NCBI GenBank assembly: GCA_014218235.1
Contig: CM024763.1
Location: forward strand, 81,144,244 to 81,208,243
Origin: Colocasia esculenta
Taxonomy: Eukaryota; Streptophyta; Magnoliopsida; Alismatales; Araceae
Direction of reading: 5' to 3'
DNA: 64,000 nucleotides
Shown: in pieces, positions 45,379 through 54,352 of the stretch
Position numbering within the stretch: position 1 is the stretch's first letter
Layout: each line of letters starts with the position of its first letter
The notes under the pieces: generated by a model
What the model saw: the letters and a program-made list of their open reading frames with translations, nothing else
What the model was told of the DNA's origin: nothing
Database searches by the model: none
Translations under genes and position numbers: made by a program

Positions 45379-47373
45379 ATGGAGGTTCGTAAGGATATTG
45401 CTTCCGGGAGTCATCCTTTTCCTGGTTCAGGGGAAGGATCAACTTCCACAGTTGCACCAGTGAACACCGCGAGTGATCCTGTTCATGAACGGCGATCCTC
45501 AAAAGGAGTTCCATACGACCAACGCCTCCGTAGCAAGTCTCGTGGCCGTTCTAGAGCTAGAAGCAGTTCTCAAGCCCCGCCTCCTCCCGTTGCTTCTTCG
45601 AAGAAAGCTTGGAACGAGCTTTTCACGGATTCTTCCTCGAATACAAGCTCTGGTCTTCGTCTTTCTTTTATTGCTCCGTCTATGCTTGGAGATCAGACTA
45701 TTGCATCCTTCAATGCTTCGAATTCGCTTGAGTTGGCCCAGGCTTGGCGTTTCACAGTGGTAGGCTACATCATCGAACTATCGCCGGTATATTCTCCTCT
45801 TAAGTCCTTTATTGATAACCAGTGGAAGCCGAAGGGCAGTTATGAGCTTCACATGCGTACGGGGGGCTTCTTCGTCTGTTCCTTCTCTCTTGAGGAAGGC
45901 ATGCAACATGTTCTTGAAGGATTCTGGCACATCCGGGGCCATCCTTTCATAGTGCAAAGGTGGAATAGGGATACAAAAATGGAAAAGGCCATGCTATCAT
46001 CCATCCCTTTATGGATTATTTTCCCTAATCTTCCTCTTCATTTATGGTCCCATACTTCCTTGAGTAAGATAGCTAGTGTTCTGGGTACACCTCTGTTCAT
46101 GGATAAACTGACAGCCGGCCGAAGACGGCTCTCTTATGCCCGGGTTTGCATTCTTATCGCTTCGGACTTCAAGTTTCCTGCTTCTGTCACTGTGCTCCAT
46201 GATACAGGAGATACTGAGGTCATTGCAGTTGAGTATGAATGGAGACCAACACCTTGCTCCAATTGTCATTCATTTGGCCATCAAGACGGTACTTGCATTT
46301 CCAGAGATATCACAGGAGCCAAACCTAATAGTTCTCAAATGCAATGGCGTCCTAAATCATCTGGGGATTTAGGGTGTGCTCAAAACTCTCTACCTCGTCC
46401 AACAGTTCTAGGGAATATATCCAAACCTATTTCAATCTTTGAATCTGTTCAGGATGAATGCTTTGAAGGATTGTCTGATTCTAGTGTAAATCCGACAATC
46501 TTGCAAAGGTCTGCTTTGCAGGTTGCGACGGTGGCTAATGCAAATAAGTTTAGTGTTCTTCAAGATCAAGACTTGTTACGTTCAATGGATGATTCTATGA
46601 GAAGCATGGATGTTAGTGGAATGACTAATACCAAGAGCACTACAAATCTTGATACTAGCGTAAATCCGAGTTCTTTGGAAAGTGAGGTTGATGGAAACAA
46701 TTTGATAATCAATCAACATGCTCCTTCAAAATATCCTACGGTGACCTCTGCTGCTGGTGTAAAACCGGGTTCTTTGATCTCTGATCTCTCTAAGGATTCT
46801 GATCTCCCAACTGGATCCCTCGCCCAGGCTGCTACTTTTATTTCAAATACTGCTTGTGGGGAGAAGACTCTTGATTCTGGCTCCGGAAGAGCTGATACTA
46901 TTACCTGTGTGAACCATATTGAGAAGGCGGTATCCTTACCGCTCCCATGCAGCGCTTCTACAGCTGTAGAATCTTTCACAGATCTTCGGGATGTTTCTGC
47001 TATCACTCGGACAATACCTTCCGCTAATGTAAAACTGGATTCCACGGATTCTACGGTGGTTAGCTGCAGTACAACTCAGCCATTGACTCGGGGTGATTGT
47101 GCTACTCCTCAGACTAGATTCTCTCCTAACGTCAATCCGTATTCTACGGATTCTACGGTGGTTAGCTGCAGTACAATCCAGTCCTCGATGGCTGAAAGAT
47201 CTTCTCATCCAAAGCCAGGTAAAAGAAGGAACTCGCAAGATATCCAAGGTACCTGCAGTACTAATCCTTCTACTGACTCCATATTTGATATTGCTAAATT
47301 GAAAGATGTGGATTGTGTGCACAATATAGACCGTTGCAAATCACGGTCGAGAATCCTACCTCCCAAAAACTAA
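45379..47373 (+). CDS. LINE G ORF1 protein (DUF4283-like, CCHC knuckle), intact
   Basis: 664 residues, unbroken. Residues about 45-75 are SR/RGR-rich. SSKKAWNELF is near 75. The DUF4283-like domain spans about 115-270 (AWRFTVVGYIIEL, WHIRGHPFIVQRW, PLWIIFPNLPLHLW). The knuckle CSNCHSFGHQDGTC (CX2CX4HX4C) is near 290-305. The tail of about 350 residues is disordered, with repeated VNP and ATVA/STVV units, including a tandem pair at 47029-47190. The stop TAA 47371-47373 is two bases before the ORF2 ATG, so ORF2 probably depends on reinitiation or termination-coupled translation. Confidence 0.9.
   Translation: MEVRKDIASGSHPFPGSGEGSTSTVAPVNTASDPVHERRSSKGVPYDQRLRSKSRGRSRARSSSQAPPPPVASSKKAWNELFTDSSSNTSSGLRLSFIAPSMLGDQTIASFNASNSLELAQAWRFTVVGYIIELSPVYSPLKSFIDNQWKPKGSYELHMRTGGFFVCSFSLEEGMQHVLEGFWHIRGHPFIVQRWNRDTKMEKAMLSSIPLWIIFPNLPLHLWSHTSLSKIASVLGTPLFMDKLTAGRRRLSYARVCILIASDFKFPASVTVLHDTGDTEVIAVEYEWRPTPCSNCHSFGHQDGTCISRDITGAKPNSSQMQWRPKSSGDLGCAQNSLPRPTVLGNISKPISIFESVQDECFEGLSDSSVNPTILQRSALQVATVANANKFSVLQDQDLLRSMDDSMRSMDVSGMTNTKSTTNLDTSVNPSSLESEVDGNNLIINQHAPSKYPTVTSAAGVKPGSLISDLSKDSDLPTGSLAQAATFISNTACGEKTLDSGSGRADTITCVNHIEKAVSLPLPCSASTAVESFTDLRDVSAITRTIPSANVKLDSTDSTVVSCSTTQPLTRGDCATPQTRFSPNVNPYSTDSTVVSCSTIQSSMAERSSHPKPGKRRNSQDIQGTCSTNPSTDSIFDIAKLKDVDCVHNIDRCKSRSRILPPKN
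47029..47190 (+). repeat. Tandem repeat in LINE G ORF1 tail
   Basis: ATTC(C/T)ACGGATTCTACGGTGGTTAGCTGCAGTACAA occurs twice, about 108 bases (36 codons) apart, encoding STDSTVVSCST each time. Confidence 0.8.
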
Positions 47374-47375
47374 TT

Positions 47376-50300
47376 ATGCGTATCCTTGTTTGGAATGTGA
47401 GGGGAATTAATAAGAAGGTCAAGCAGTTGGCTGTTAAAAATGAGTTGTATCTTCATAAGTGTGATGTTGCCATCCTTTGTGAGACTAAAATCAAGCAGGG
47501 AAGCTTTGATTCAGTTAGAGAATTTATTTGGCCGAATTCATCTGCTCTTCATAATTATGCTAGTTCTTGGAGAGGTCGAATCTGGGTTCTTTGGAATCCA
47601 AATCAAGTTAATATTTGCCTTCTCTCGGAAAGCACTCAATTTCTTCATGTAAGGTGTACTGATCTGAAGACCAAAAATTCCTTCAATATCACTGCATTAT
47701 ATGGTTCAAACATTGTTCAGGAAAGACGAATTCTGTGGAAAGATCTTCAATTCATATCTCAAAGCAGTTGTGATCCTTGGACGATCTTAGGAGATTTTAA
47801 TACTATAAGATATCCTGATGAGAAGAAGGGAGGACAAAATGTGTTGCCTGCTCATTTGGCCGATTTTAATGATTTTATTGATGTTGCTAATCTTCTTGAT
47901 TTGCCTCATACTGGCAACTATTTATCTTGGAGTAACATGAAGAAGGGTATGCAGAATATTTCAGCTCGCCTTGACCGGGTTCTTGTTAACTCTATTTGGA
48001 TGAACAAGTACGAGGATGCTATGCTTTCTTATGAGTATAAGTCTGTTTCTGATCACTCAATCCTCCTTGTTAGCATGAACTCAAGGAATGATATCAGCTC
48101 TTCTAGGCCGAGACCTTTCAAATTTTTTAACATGTGGACTACTCATCCTAACTTCCATCATGTTGTTCAGACTGCTTGGAACACTAATGTGAAGGGTTCT
48201 CTTCTGTATCAAGTCTGTAAGAAGCTTAAATTTATTAAACTTGCACTGCGTGACTGGAACAAAAAGGACTTTGGTCAAATTAACCAAAATACAACTTCTG
48301 CTCACAATGCTCTTATGTATGCTCAGAAAGAGCTTCATGACAACCCTCAGGATAATATTATTCAAGAAAAAGAACTAAATTGTAGAAACAACTACTTCAA
48401 AGCTTTGGAGATTGAGGAGATGTTTGCAAAGCAGAAATCAAAACAGCAATGGCTTACTCTTGGTGATTCTAATACTAAATTCTTCCATGCTTCCATTAAG
48501 GCCCGGAGAATGTATAACTCTATCAAGCAGTGCAAGTCTAGTGATGGCTCCATTCTTACTTCTGAAGAGGATATTCGAAACCATGCTCTTTCCTTCTATA
48601 CTAATCTTCTCAATAAACATCATGATAGACGCAAGCCAGCATTTATGGTTCGAAATGGTCTTCATGAGGAAGATATCAATAAGCTCAGTGTTCCTTTCTC
48701 TCTTGAGGATGTTCGTCAGGTGGTTTTTAACTCTCCAAGAGATAAAAGTCCTGGCCCGGATGGATTCACCTCGGAATTCTTTACTAGTTGTTGGAGTATT
48801 GTTGGGGATTTGTTCTCAAAAGCTATTATTTCTTTTTTTAAGGATGGCTATTGGGAAAATCAGCTAAATTCCACTTTCATAGCTTTGATTCCCAAAACTA
48901 AGAATGCAGATTCTCTGGATCAATTTCGGCCCATATCTCTTTGCAACTTCATCTACAAGGTTATCACTAAGTTAATGGCGGATCGCATGAAGCTTGTTCT
49001 CCCATCTGTTATTAGTCCTCATCAAGCGGCTTTTATCCCTGGGAGAAGAATCCAGAGTAATATTCTCCTTGCTAATGATTTGGCTAGAAACCTTCATTCT
49101 AAGCACAAAGGGAGTCGTATATGTCTCAAAGCTGACCTTTGCAAGGCTTTTGACTCGGTTTCTTGGGAGTTTATATACTATATGATGGACAAAATGAAAT
49201 TTCCTGACATTTGGATTCGTTGGATCAAATGTTGTCTGGAATCTTCTAAGTTCTCGGTCCTTGTGAATGGTAGTCCGGAAGGATTCTTCAAGAGTTCCAA
49301 TGGCATACGCCAAGGTGATCCCCTATCACCTTACTTATTTACTATTGTTATGGAAGGCTTTACTTGCCTCATTGAAGAAGTTGTCCGCAATAAGGCATTA
49401 AAGGTTCCCAACGCTGGCAATATCTCTATCTCCCACTTTGTTTTTGCTGATGATTTAATCATCTTTTTCAAAGATGATGTCTCATCGGCTATTGCCATCA
49501 AGAATTTGCTAGAAGAATTCTATTACTACTCTAGTCTTCTTTTGAATTCTGAGAAGAGTAGGTTATACATTGGTGGCAAGGTAAAAAACAAAATTGCTAT
49601 TCAAGGAGTTCTTAATATCCCTACTGGTCAGTTGCCTACACCTTATTTGGGTCTGCCTCTTGTTAGTAGCTCTATTAAGAAGAAGCATTGCCAACCCATT
49701 ATTGAAAAAATCAAAGAGCGAATTGAGTCTTGGAGAACCAGATTTCTTTCTAGGGCAGGAAGATTGGAACTCATCAAATCTGTCCTTTCTACTTTCTCTA
49801 TTTACTGGTCTGTTTCCTTCCTTCTTCCGGTTGCCATCCTTCAAATATTGAGCATATTCTGTGCAAGTTTTATTGGCAAGGTTTTTCTACTCAAAACTCT
49901 ATCCATATGGTAAGTTGGAAGGATATTTGTAAACCAAAGAAAGAAGGAGGACTTGGTATCCGGCATCTTATGGACTGGAACAGGGCGTTTGCTACTAGAA
50001 ATCTATGGGATATTCTGCAAAAAAATGATACTATTTGGATCAGATGGATTCATCAAAAGTATCTCAAGAAAGAGTCCATATGGACCATCAAGCAAAAATC
50101 TTACCACTCTTCGGCTTGGAAATCTATTCTCAAGAAGCGACAATGGTTACTGGATCACATTACTTATCAAGTCGGAGAGAGAAGTAAGCTGAATTTCTTC
50201 TTTGATCCTTGGATTCATAACAAGAGTATCCATATGATTTTGGGGGATAGGCTTCGACAGCACCTTGGTCTTCACAAAGATACCACCTGTGATACTTTTA

Positions 50301-50917
50301 TCCAAAAGAATAATTGGAGTTTACCGCCCAGGACTTCTATTGATATGTTTGATATTTACCCATTGATCCAAAGTGTCAATATCAGCCACAGTGATGCCAT
50401 TGTTTGGAATTATGGTAAGTTTAGTGTCAAGGAAGCATGGAATCTAATTAGGGAGCAACATCAATCTGTGGGATGGGCGGACTGGGTCTGGAAGGGACCA
50501 ACAATCCAAAGATTTTCCCTAACTTGCTGGCAGGCGATTCTTCATAAACTACCAACCATCAATAACTTGAGGAAACGAGGTTTCCAATTCCCAAGTAGAT
50601 GTATCCTTTGCTGCCACTCTGACGAATCTGAAGATCATCTCTTCTTCCAGTGTCCTTGTTCCAATAAAGTCTGGGGTGAGATTCTCCACAGGCTGAATAT
50701 TCAGAGGCGTCCTCGGGCTTCTATTTTGCAGGAAATGAAGTCCCTCAGAAATAGCTTCAAAAAAGATGGATTCGGTACCAATTTAGCTAGACTACTGTTT
50801 CGGGCCTCTATCTGGTGGATTTGGAGAGAACGGTGTACTAGAACATTTGAAGATGTTTCTACTTCTGCTATCCATACAACACTCCCCATCATTCAATATC
50901 ATTTTACATCCTTCTAG
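47376..50917 (+). pseudogene. LINE G ORF2: endonuclease, RT, zinc domain, one internal frame change
   Basis: Starts at ATG 47376 (MRILVWNVRGINKK); an in-frame ATG at 47313 lies inside ORF1 and is not needed. Endonuclease: WNVRG, CETK, ALYGSN, GDFNTIR, RLDRVLVN, SDHSILLV. RT: KSPGPDGF, FRPISLCNF, AFIPGRRI, NGIRQGDPLSPYLF, FADDLIIFF (near 49445-49470) and SRAGRLELIKS. The frame is lost near 49845 after LLPVAIL and regained at about 49907. Zf-RVT: CILCCHSDESEDHLFFQC near 50600-50655. The C-terminus after HTTLP is replaced by a short out-of-frame tail ending at 50917, so about 30 codons appear deleted. Confidence 0.9.
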
Positions 50918-51078
50918 GTAGTTGTCTCTTTCGGGTTCTGGTTGTTTTGGAGATAGTCACTAGCATGTAGTGTCATCTCTTTTCTTACTTCGGTCTATTG
51001 AGTTTCTCAACTCAATCTCTATGTAATTTACCTCATTATTATTTATTCATTCCCTTTGGTTGACCGACCAAAAATAAA

Positions 51079-51095
51079 ATAAAATAATGACAAGT
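51079..51095 (+). repeat. Target-site duplication, right copy (LINE G)
   Basis: ATAAAATAATGACAAGT, one mismatch from 45075-45091. LTR sequence TGATGACCAATAAG follows as at 28392. Confidence 0.93.
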
Positions 51096-51219
51096 TGATG
51101 ACCAATAAGATATTGAAAGTTCATTAAAAGGATGTATGAAAAGAAATTGGAGATAAACTTGCATTAGATGTTTAGCCTAAAAAGGATCAGAAGAGAGTTT
51201 AAGTACAGAGTTAATCAGT

Positions 51220-51610
51220 GAAGTCGAATCCAAAAGAACATGCAATTCGACTGAGGAAATGAGAGTGATTCGACTTCAGTAAAGAAGTAATAAGGTAATT
51301 CGATTTCTAAGAAAACAAGGTAATTCGACTATAATAAGCAAATAGCAATGTAATTCGACTTCTGAGAAGATAAGGCAATTCCACTCCAGTAGTCGAATTA
51401 CTGAGATTAATTTTTGAAGCATTCGATTGTGGCAGTCAAAGATGACAGTCGAATCAAGAGTTGGATTTTGTAAGGCATTCGACTGTAACAGTCGGAGTCA
51501 TCAGTCGAATCAGGTATAAAGATGTGAACTTAGAAAATTTTCAAGGTTGTTTGACTTCGATTCTAAAGGAGTCGAATTTGATAGTCGAAGCTAACAATCG
51601 AACTTAGTAG
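51220..51610. repeat. TTCGACT/AGTCGAA motif cluster, copia 5' LTR
   Basis: At least fourteen exact or one-off copies in about 390 bp, both orientations, some in facing pairs 10-20 bp apart. It lies in U3, upstream of the TATA box on the minus strand. The part near 51573-51610 is missing from the other LTR. Confidence 0.87.
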
Positions 51611-51810
51611 GACATAGAGAGAGTCTGTGGACTTAGAAAAGTTTATGAGATGGAGGAATAGTCCTGAAATGTATCTGTATGATTTTTGTGATATGTAATT
51701 ACTACATTTGCTTTGTAGAAAGTTTATTTTAAAGATTTTTGTCATAGAAAAAACAATAGATATTTTAATTGAAGAAAATTCTTCAATTCCTTAGGGGTAG
51801 TTGCTCAACA

Positions 51811-51815
51811 TCATA
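51811..51815 (+). repeat. Target-site duplication, right copy (copia)
   Basis: TCATA, identical to 21363-21367. Confidence 0.9.
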
Positions 51816-52078
51816 TGCATAATATTATTTAAGTACCATATATACTATAGACAACTTAATGTGTATAGAATTATTTAGATATCACATGTATAAGATAACA
51901 TACATATATACATATATACAACGTATATTTACACACAATATCCATGGGATAAATAGTATAATATGCACTTCAATAGTTAGATAGTATACACACGATATTA
52001 TTAAGATACAATATACAATAAGTTAAATAAGAATAATCTATACGACAATAATCAATTTGCACACGCACACTTGAATTG

Positions 52079-52109
<31 letters not shown>

Positions 52110-52481
52110 CACATCTACACAATATAGTTACATATATTGTACATGAAATAAGTAAATACAATATGTACTTCCATAAATAGATTCAACATGCACCTATATA
52201 CACATTACATGCAATAAAATTAACTCATATATACCTATAAGATGTATAGCGAAATTCACATATTTCCATGCACAACATTACTTAAACATACTATGCATAG
52301 TATTTAAATAAGTACTTCATGTACAAATTAGTTATTTACCTATACACATAGAAAATAATATAGATACATGCGTATACACATGAACAATTTAATAATTTAA
52401 TATGCAAAATTTTAATACACACACTATATGCATAACGAGAAAATGCACAATATAAAATGACAGAAAATTCGGGGTCTCACA
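51816..52481 (-). mobile_element. Gypsy-ii LTR, 5' edge, minus strand
   Basis: On the minus strand it begins TGTGAGACCCCGAATTTTCT at 52481, a plant gypsy LTR start. The AT-rich ATACATATAC-style sequence is of the same character as the block left of the copia insertion (20900-21362). No gene is present. Confidence 0.6.
52079..52108. repeat. (AC)n(AT)n microsatellite
   Basis: Nine AC units followed by six AT units, inside the gypsy-ii LTR. Confidence 0.9.
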
Positions 52482-52715
52482 TAGTCTCACTTCGACTCTC
52501 TTAACAGTCGAAGTCTAGTATCGTTCTTGTCTTGATTATTCTTCACTCCAACTATTTAGAAGTCGAAGTATAACATCAACTTCTGTGTAACCACATATTT
52601 TTATTCGTTACAGAACCTATTGCTCTTATTCATCTTAATCATTTCAATAGGTTATCTTTATTCTCATAGGATCTTTTAAAGAACAAAATATCATGGATGA
52701 CTTTCAATATAATTT
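52482..52715. other. AT-rich flank with AGTCGAA motifs
   Basis: No gene. The first 90 bases hold TTCGACTCTCTTAACAGTCG and two further AGTCGAAG copies, the motif of the copia LTR, although the copia ends at 51810. It may be a remnant of a second copia copy. It continues at 54132 beyond LINE H. Confidence 0.4.
52701..52715 (+). repeat. Target-site duplication, left copy (LINE H)
   Basis: CTTTCAATATAATTT, identical to 54117-54131. Confidence 0.95.
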
Positions 52716-54116
52716 TTTTTTTGGTAAGTAATAATGCATTAAAAGGAAATCATAATGTACATGCCTATAGTCAGAAAAGACATAGGCGAAAGGCTCCTAT
52801 TGAGGGATAGGAGAGTGCACCCCACCTCAAAGAGGTGGAATGGTCCCACTCCACCCCTCACAACAATAGGATGGCCAAAATAACACCTCATGACCACACA
52901 AGCGGACTGTGGACTATGAGTAACCAAATCTAGAAAAAATAGTTCAATGTCTAAGAATATTGAATCGAGTAAGAGTCTCCTCTTCCTTTCTAGAGCAGCC
53001 GATCATGTGAGTATTCTCCATGCAAAGCTTGATGTCCAGAAGAATCCTAATCAGCACATGCATTTTTGTAGATTCTTTATCTTCAAAAATTCTGAGACGC
53101 CTCTCTCTCCATATCCACCAAACTGCAGCCTTCATAGAAAGCTGAGCCATCTTCCAAGTTATGGTTTGTTGAGAAAGACCCTGATTGAGCTTTTGTATTT
53201 CATTTCCCATAGTTTCTTTCGGTTGTCTTCCATAGCCGAACCTGCATAAGATTTGCTGCCAGATCCACTTGCTGAAATCACATTGAAAAAATAGGTGATC
53301 ATGAGACTCTTCATTAGTCTTCCAAAGGGAACATTGGTTCGCCATTTGAATCCCTTTTGCTTTCATGAGATCATGCGTGGGAAGCTTATACAACAAAGCT
53401 TGCCAAATGCAGATATTGAACTTCTGAGCTGTAGGTTGCCCCCAAATCCAACTGTAGAAGTGGCTAGCACTTTGGTTACATCGGACTTCATTCCATGCAG
53501 AAGCAATGGTGAACTTGCCTCCGTTGTGATTCCAAGTGATGGAGTCTTGGGAACCTGCATGGATATGAATATTTTTGATAGTTGGCCAAAGAGAGATCAT
53601 ATCATGAGAAGTAGCACAAGGCAGATCCCATTGAGTATTGTGAATGAATTTGTCAATATGCCAGATCCTGTCAGCTCCCATATCTTGTCTAATCCTTTCC
53701 CCATATATCTGAAATATACTTTTCCCATTTATCCAAGGGTCATACCACATATTGAATTGAGAACCATCTGCAATTTTGTAAGTGATATGCTGTTGAATCC
53801 AATCCCTCTCCTTAAGAACACCTTTCCAAGCACTAGAAAAATAAGATTTACACTTAATCAGCCAAATATTCTGATTTAGAAGATACTTGTTATAAATCCA
53901 CTCAATCCAGATGGACTTCCTTCTTTGTAAGGTGTCCCACAAGAGTTTGATGGAAGCAGCTCTATTCCAGTCTTGAAGTCTTCTGAGCCCCAACCCTCCT
54001 TCTTTCTTCGGTCTACATATGTCCTTCCATTTCACCATGTGAATCGGTTTGGCTTGAGTTGATCCCTTCCAAAAGAACTCACGAAACAAGTCTTCAATAT
54101 GCTTTAGAAGACCTAC
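52716..54116 (-). mobile_element. LINE H, 5'-truncated L1
   Basis: 1,401 bp, minus strand, with a 15-bp target duplication. Its 3' end is of the ATTACTTACC-An class. It is the same subfamily as LINE A' and truncated only about 36 nt closer to the 3' end; the 36-bp length difference equals that offset. Confidence 0.95.
52944..54114 (-). pseudogene. LINE H ORF2 C-terminal fragment
   Basis: Open frame of about 390 codons without a native start. It has FFWKGS, KKEGGLGLRRLQDWNRA, SAWKGVL and a zf-RVT region (CSLWKTNEESHDHLFFQC, where one Cys of the usual CxxC is Trp). WWIWRERR follows, and the stop is at 52944. No RNase H. Confidence 0.88.
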
Positions 54117-54131
54117 CTTTCAATATAATTT
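54117..54131 (+). repeat. Target-site duplication, right copy (LINE H)
   Basis: CTTTCAATATAATTT, identical to 52701-52715. Confidence 0.95.
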
Positions 54132-54352
54132 CATCTCTACTATTGAATTCAAATATTCTAATAGGCGAGAAAATGTGTATTCAAAACAATCGTATAAGAA
54201 ATCTTTGTTGACATTCGAAAGAGTTGTATAATATGTTCTCTTACTCTTTGTTAGAAATATAGTTCTATCTCTGTTAGATAGATACTAAGCAGTAAATGCG
54301 CTAGTAGGTATAAGGAGCATGGGTTATCTATCAGAACTCACCTACCACATCC
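54132..54352. other. AT-rich flank, no gene seen
   Basis: 221 bp continuing the sequence interrupted by LINE H. No ORF or repeat is recognised. Confidence 0.5.

Larger units (their letters stand above)
45092..51078 (+). mobile_element. LINE G, full-length, nearly intact L1 in copia 5' LTR
   Basis: A 5,987-bp plus-strand element with a 17-bp target duplication. It has a 113-nt leader before the hairpin, an intact ORF1, an ORF2 broken only near 49850 and at its extreme C-terminus, and a 3' end GGTTGACCGACC followed by an A-rich tail. It is the best-preserved LINE in the window. Confidence 0.96.
21368..51810 (-). mobile_element. Complete Sirevirus-like Ty1/copia element with three nested LINEs
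   Basis: Both LTRs start TGTTGGATCG and end GCTCAACA (plus strand) and are flanked by TCATA. Genes are on the minus strand: 5' LTR (right), PBS, gag, protease, integrase, RT/RNase H, a third ORF, PPT, 3' LTR (left). Removing LINEs E, F and G and their duplications leaves about 13 kb with LTRs of about 2 kb. The gene order of integrase before RT shows copia. The long LTR, long coiled-coil gag/pol linker and extra 3' ORF fit the Sirevirus (Maximus/SIRE) group. All ORFs carry stops or frameshifts. Confidence 0.95.
43734..51810 (-). repeat. Copia 5' LTR, interrupted by LINE G
   Basis: About 2,073 bp once LINE G and one target copy are removed. The outer edge is at 51810 (TG on the minus strand), the inner edge at 43734. 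It carries a TATA box (44481-44490) and the AGTCGAA cluster (51220-51610). It retains about 95 bp missing in the other LTR. Confidence 0.93.
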
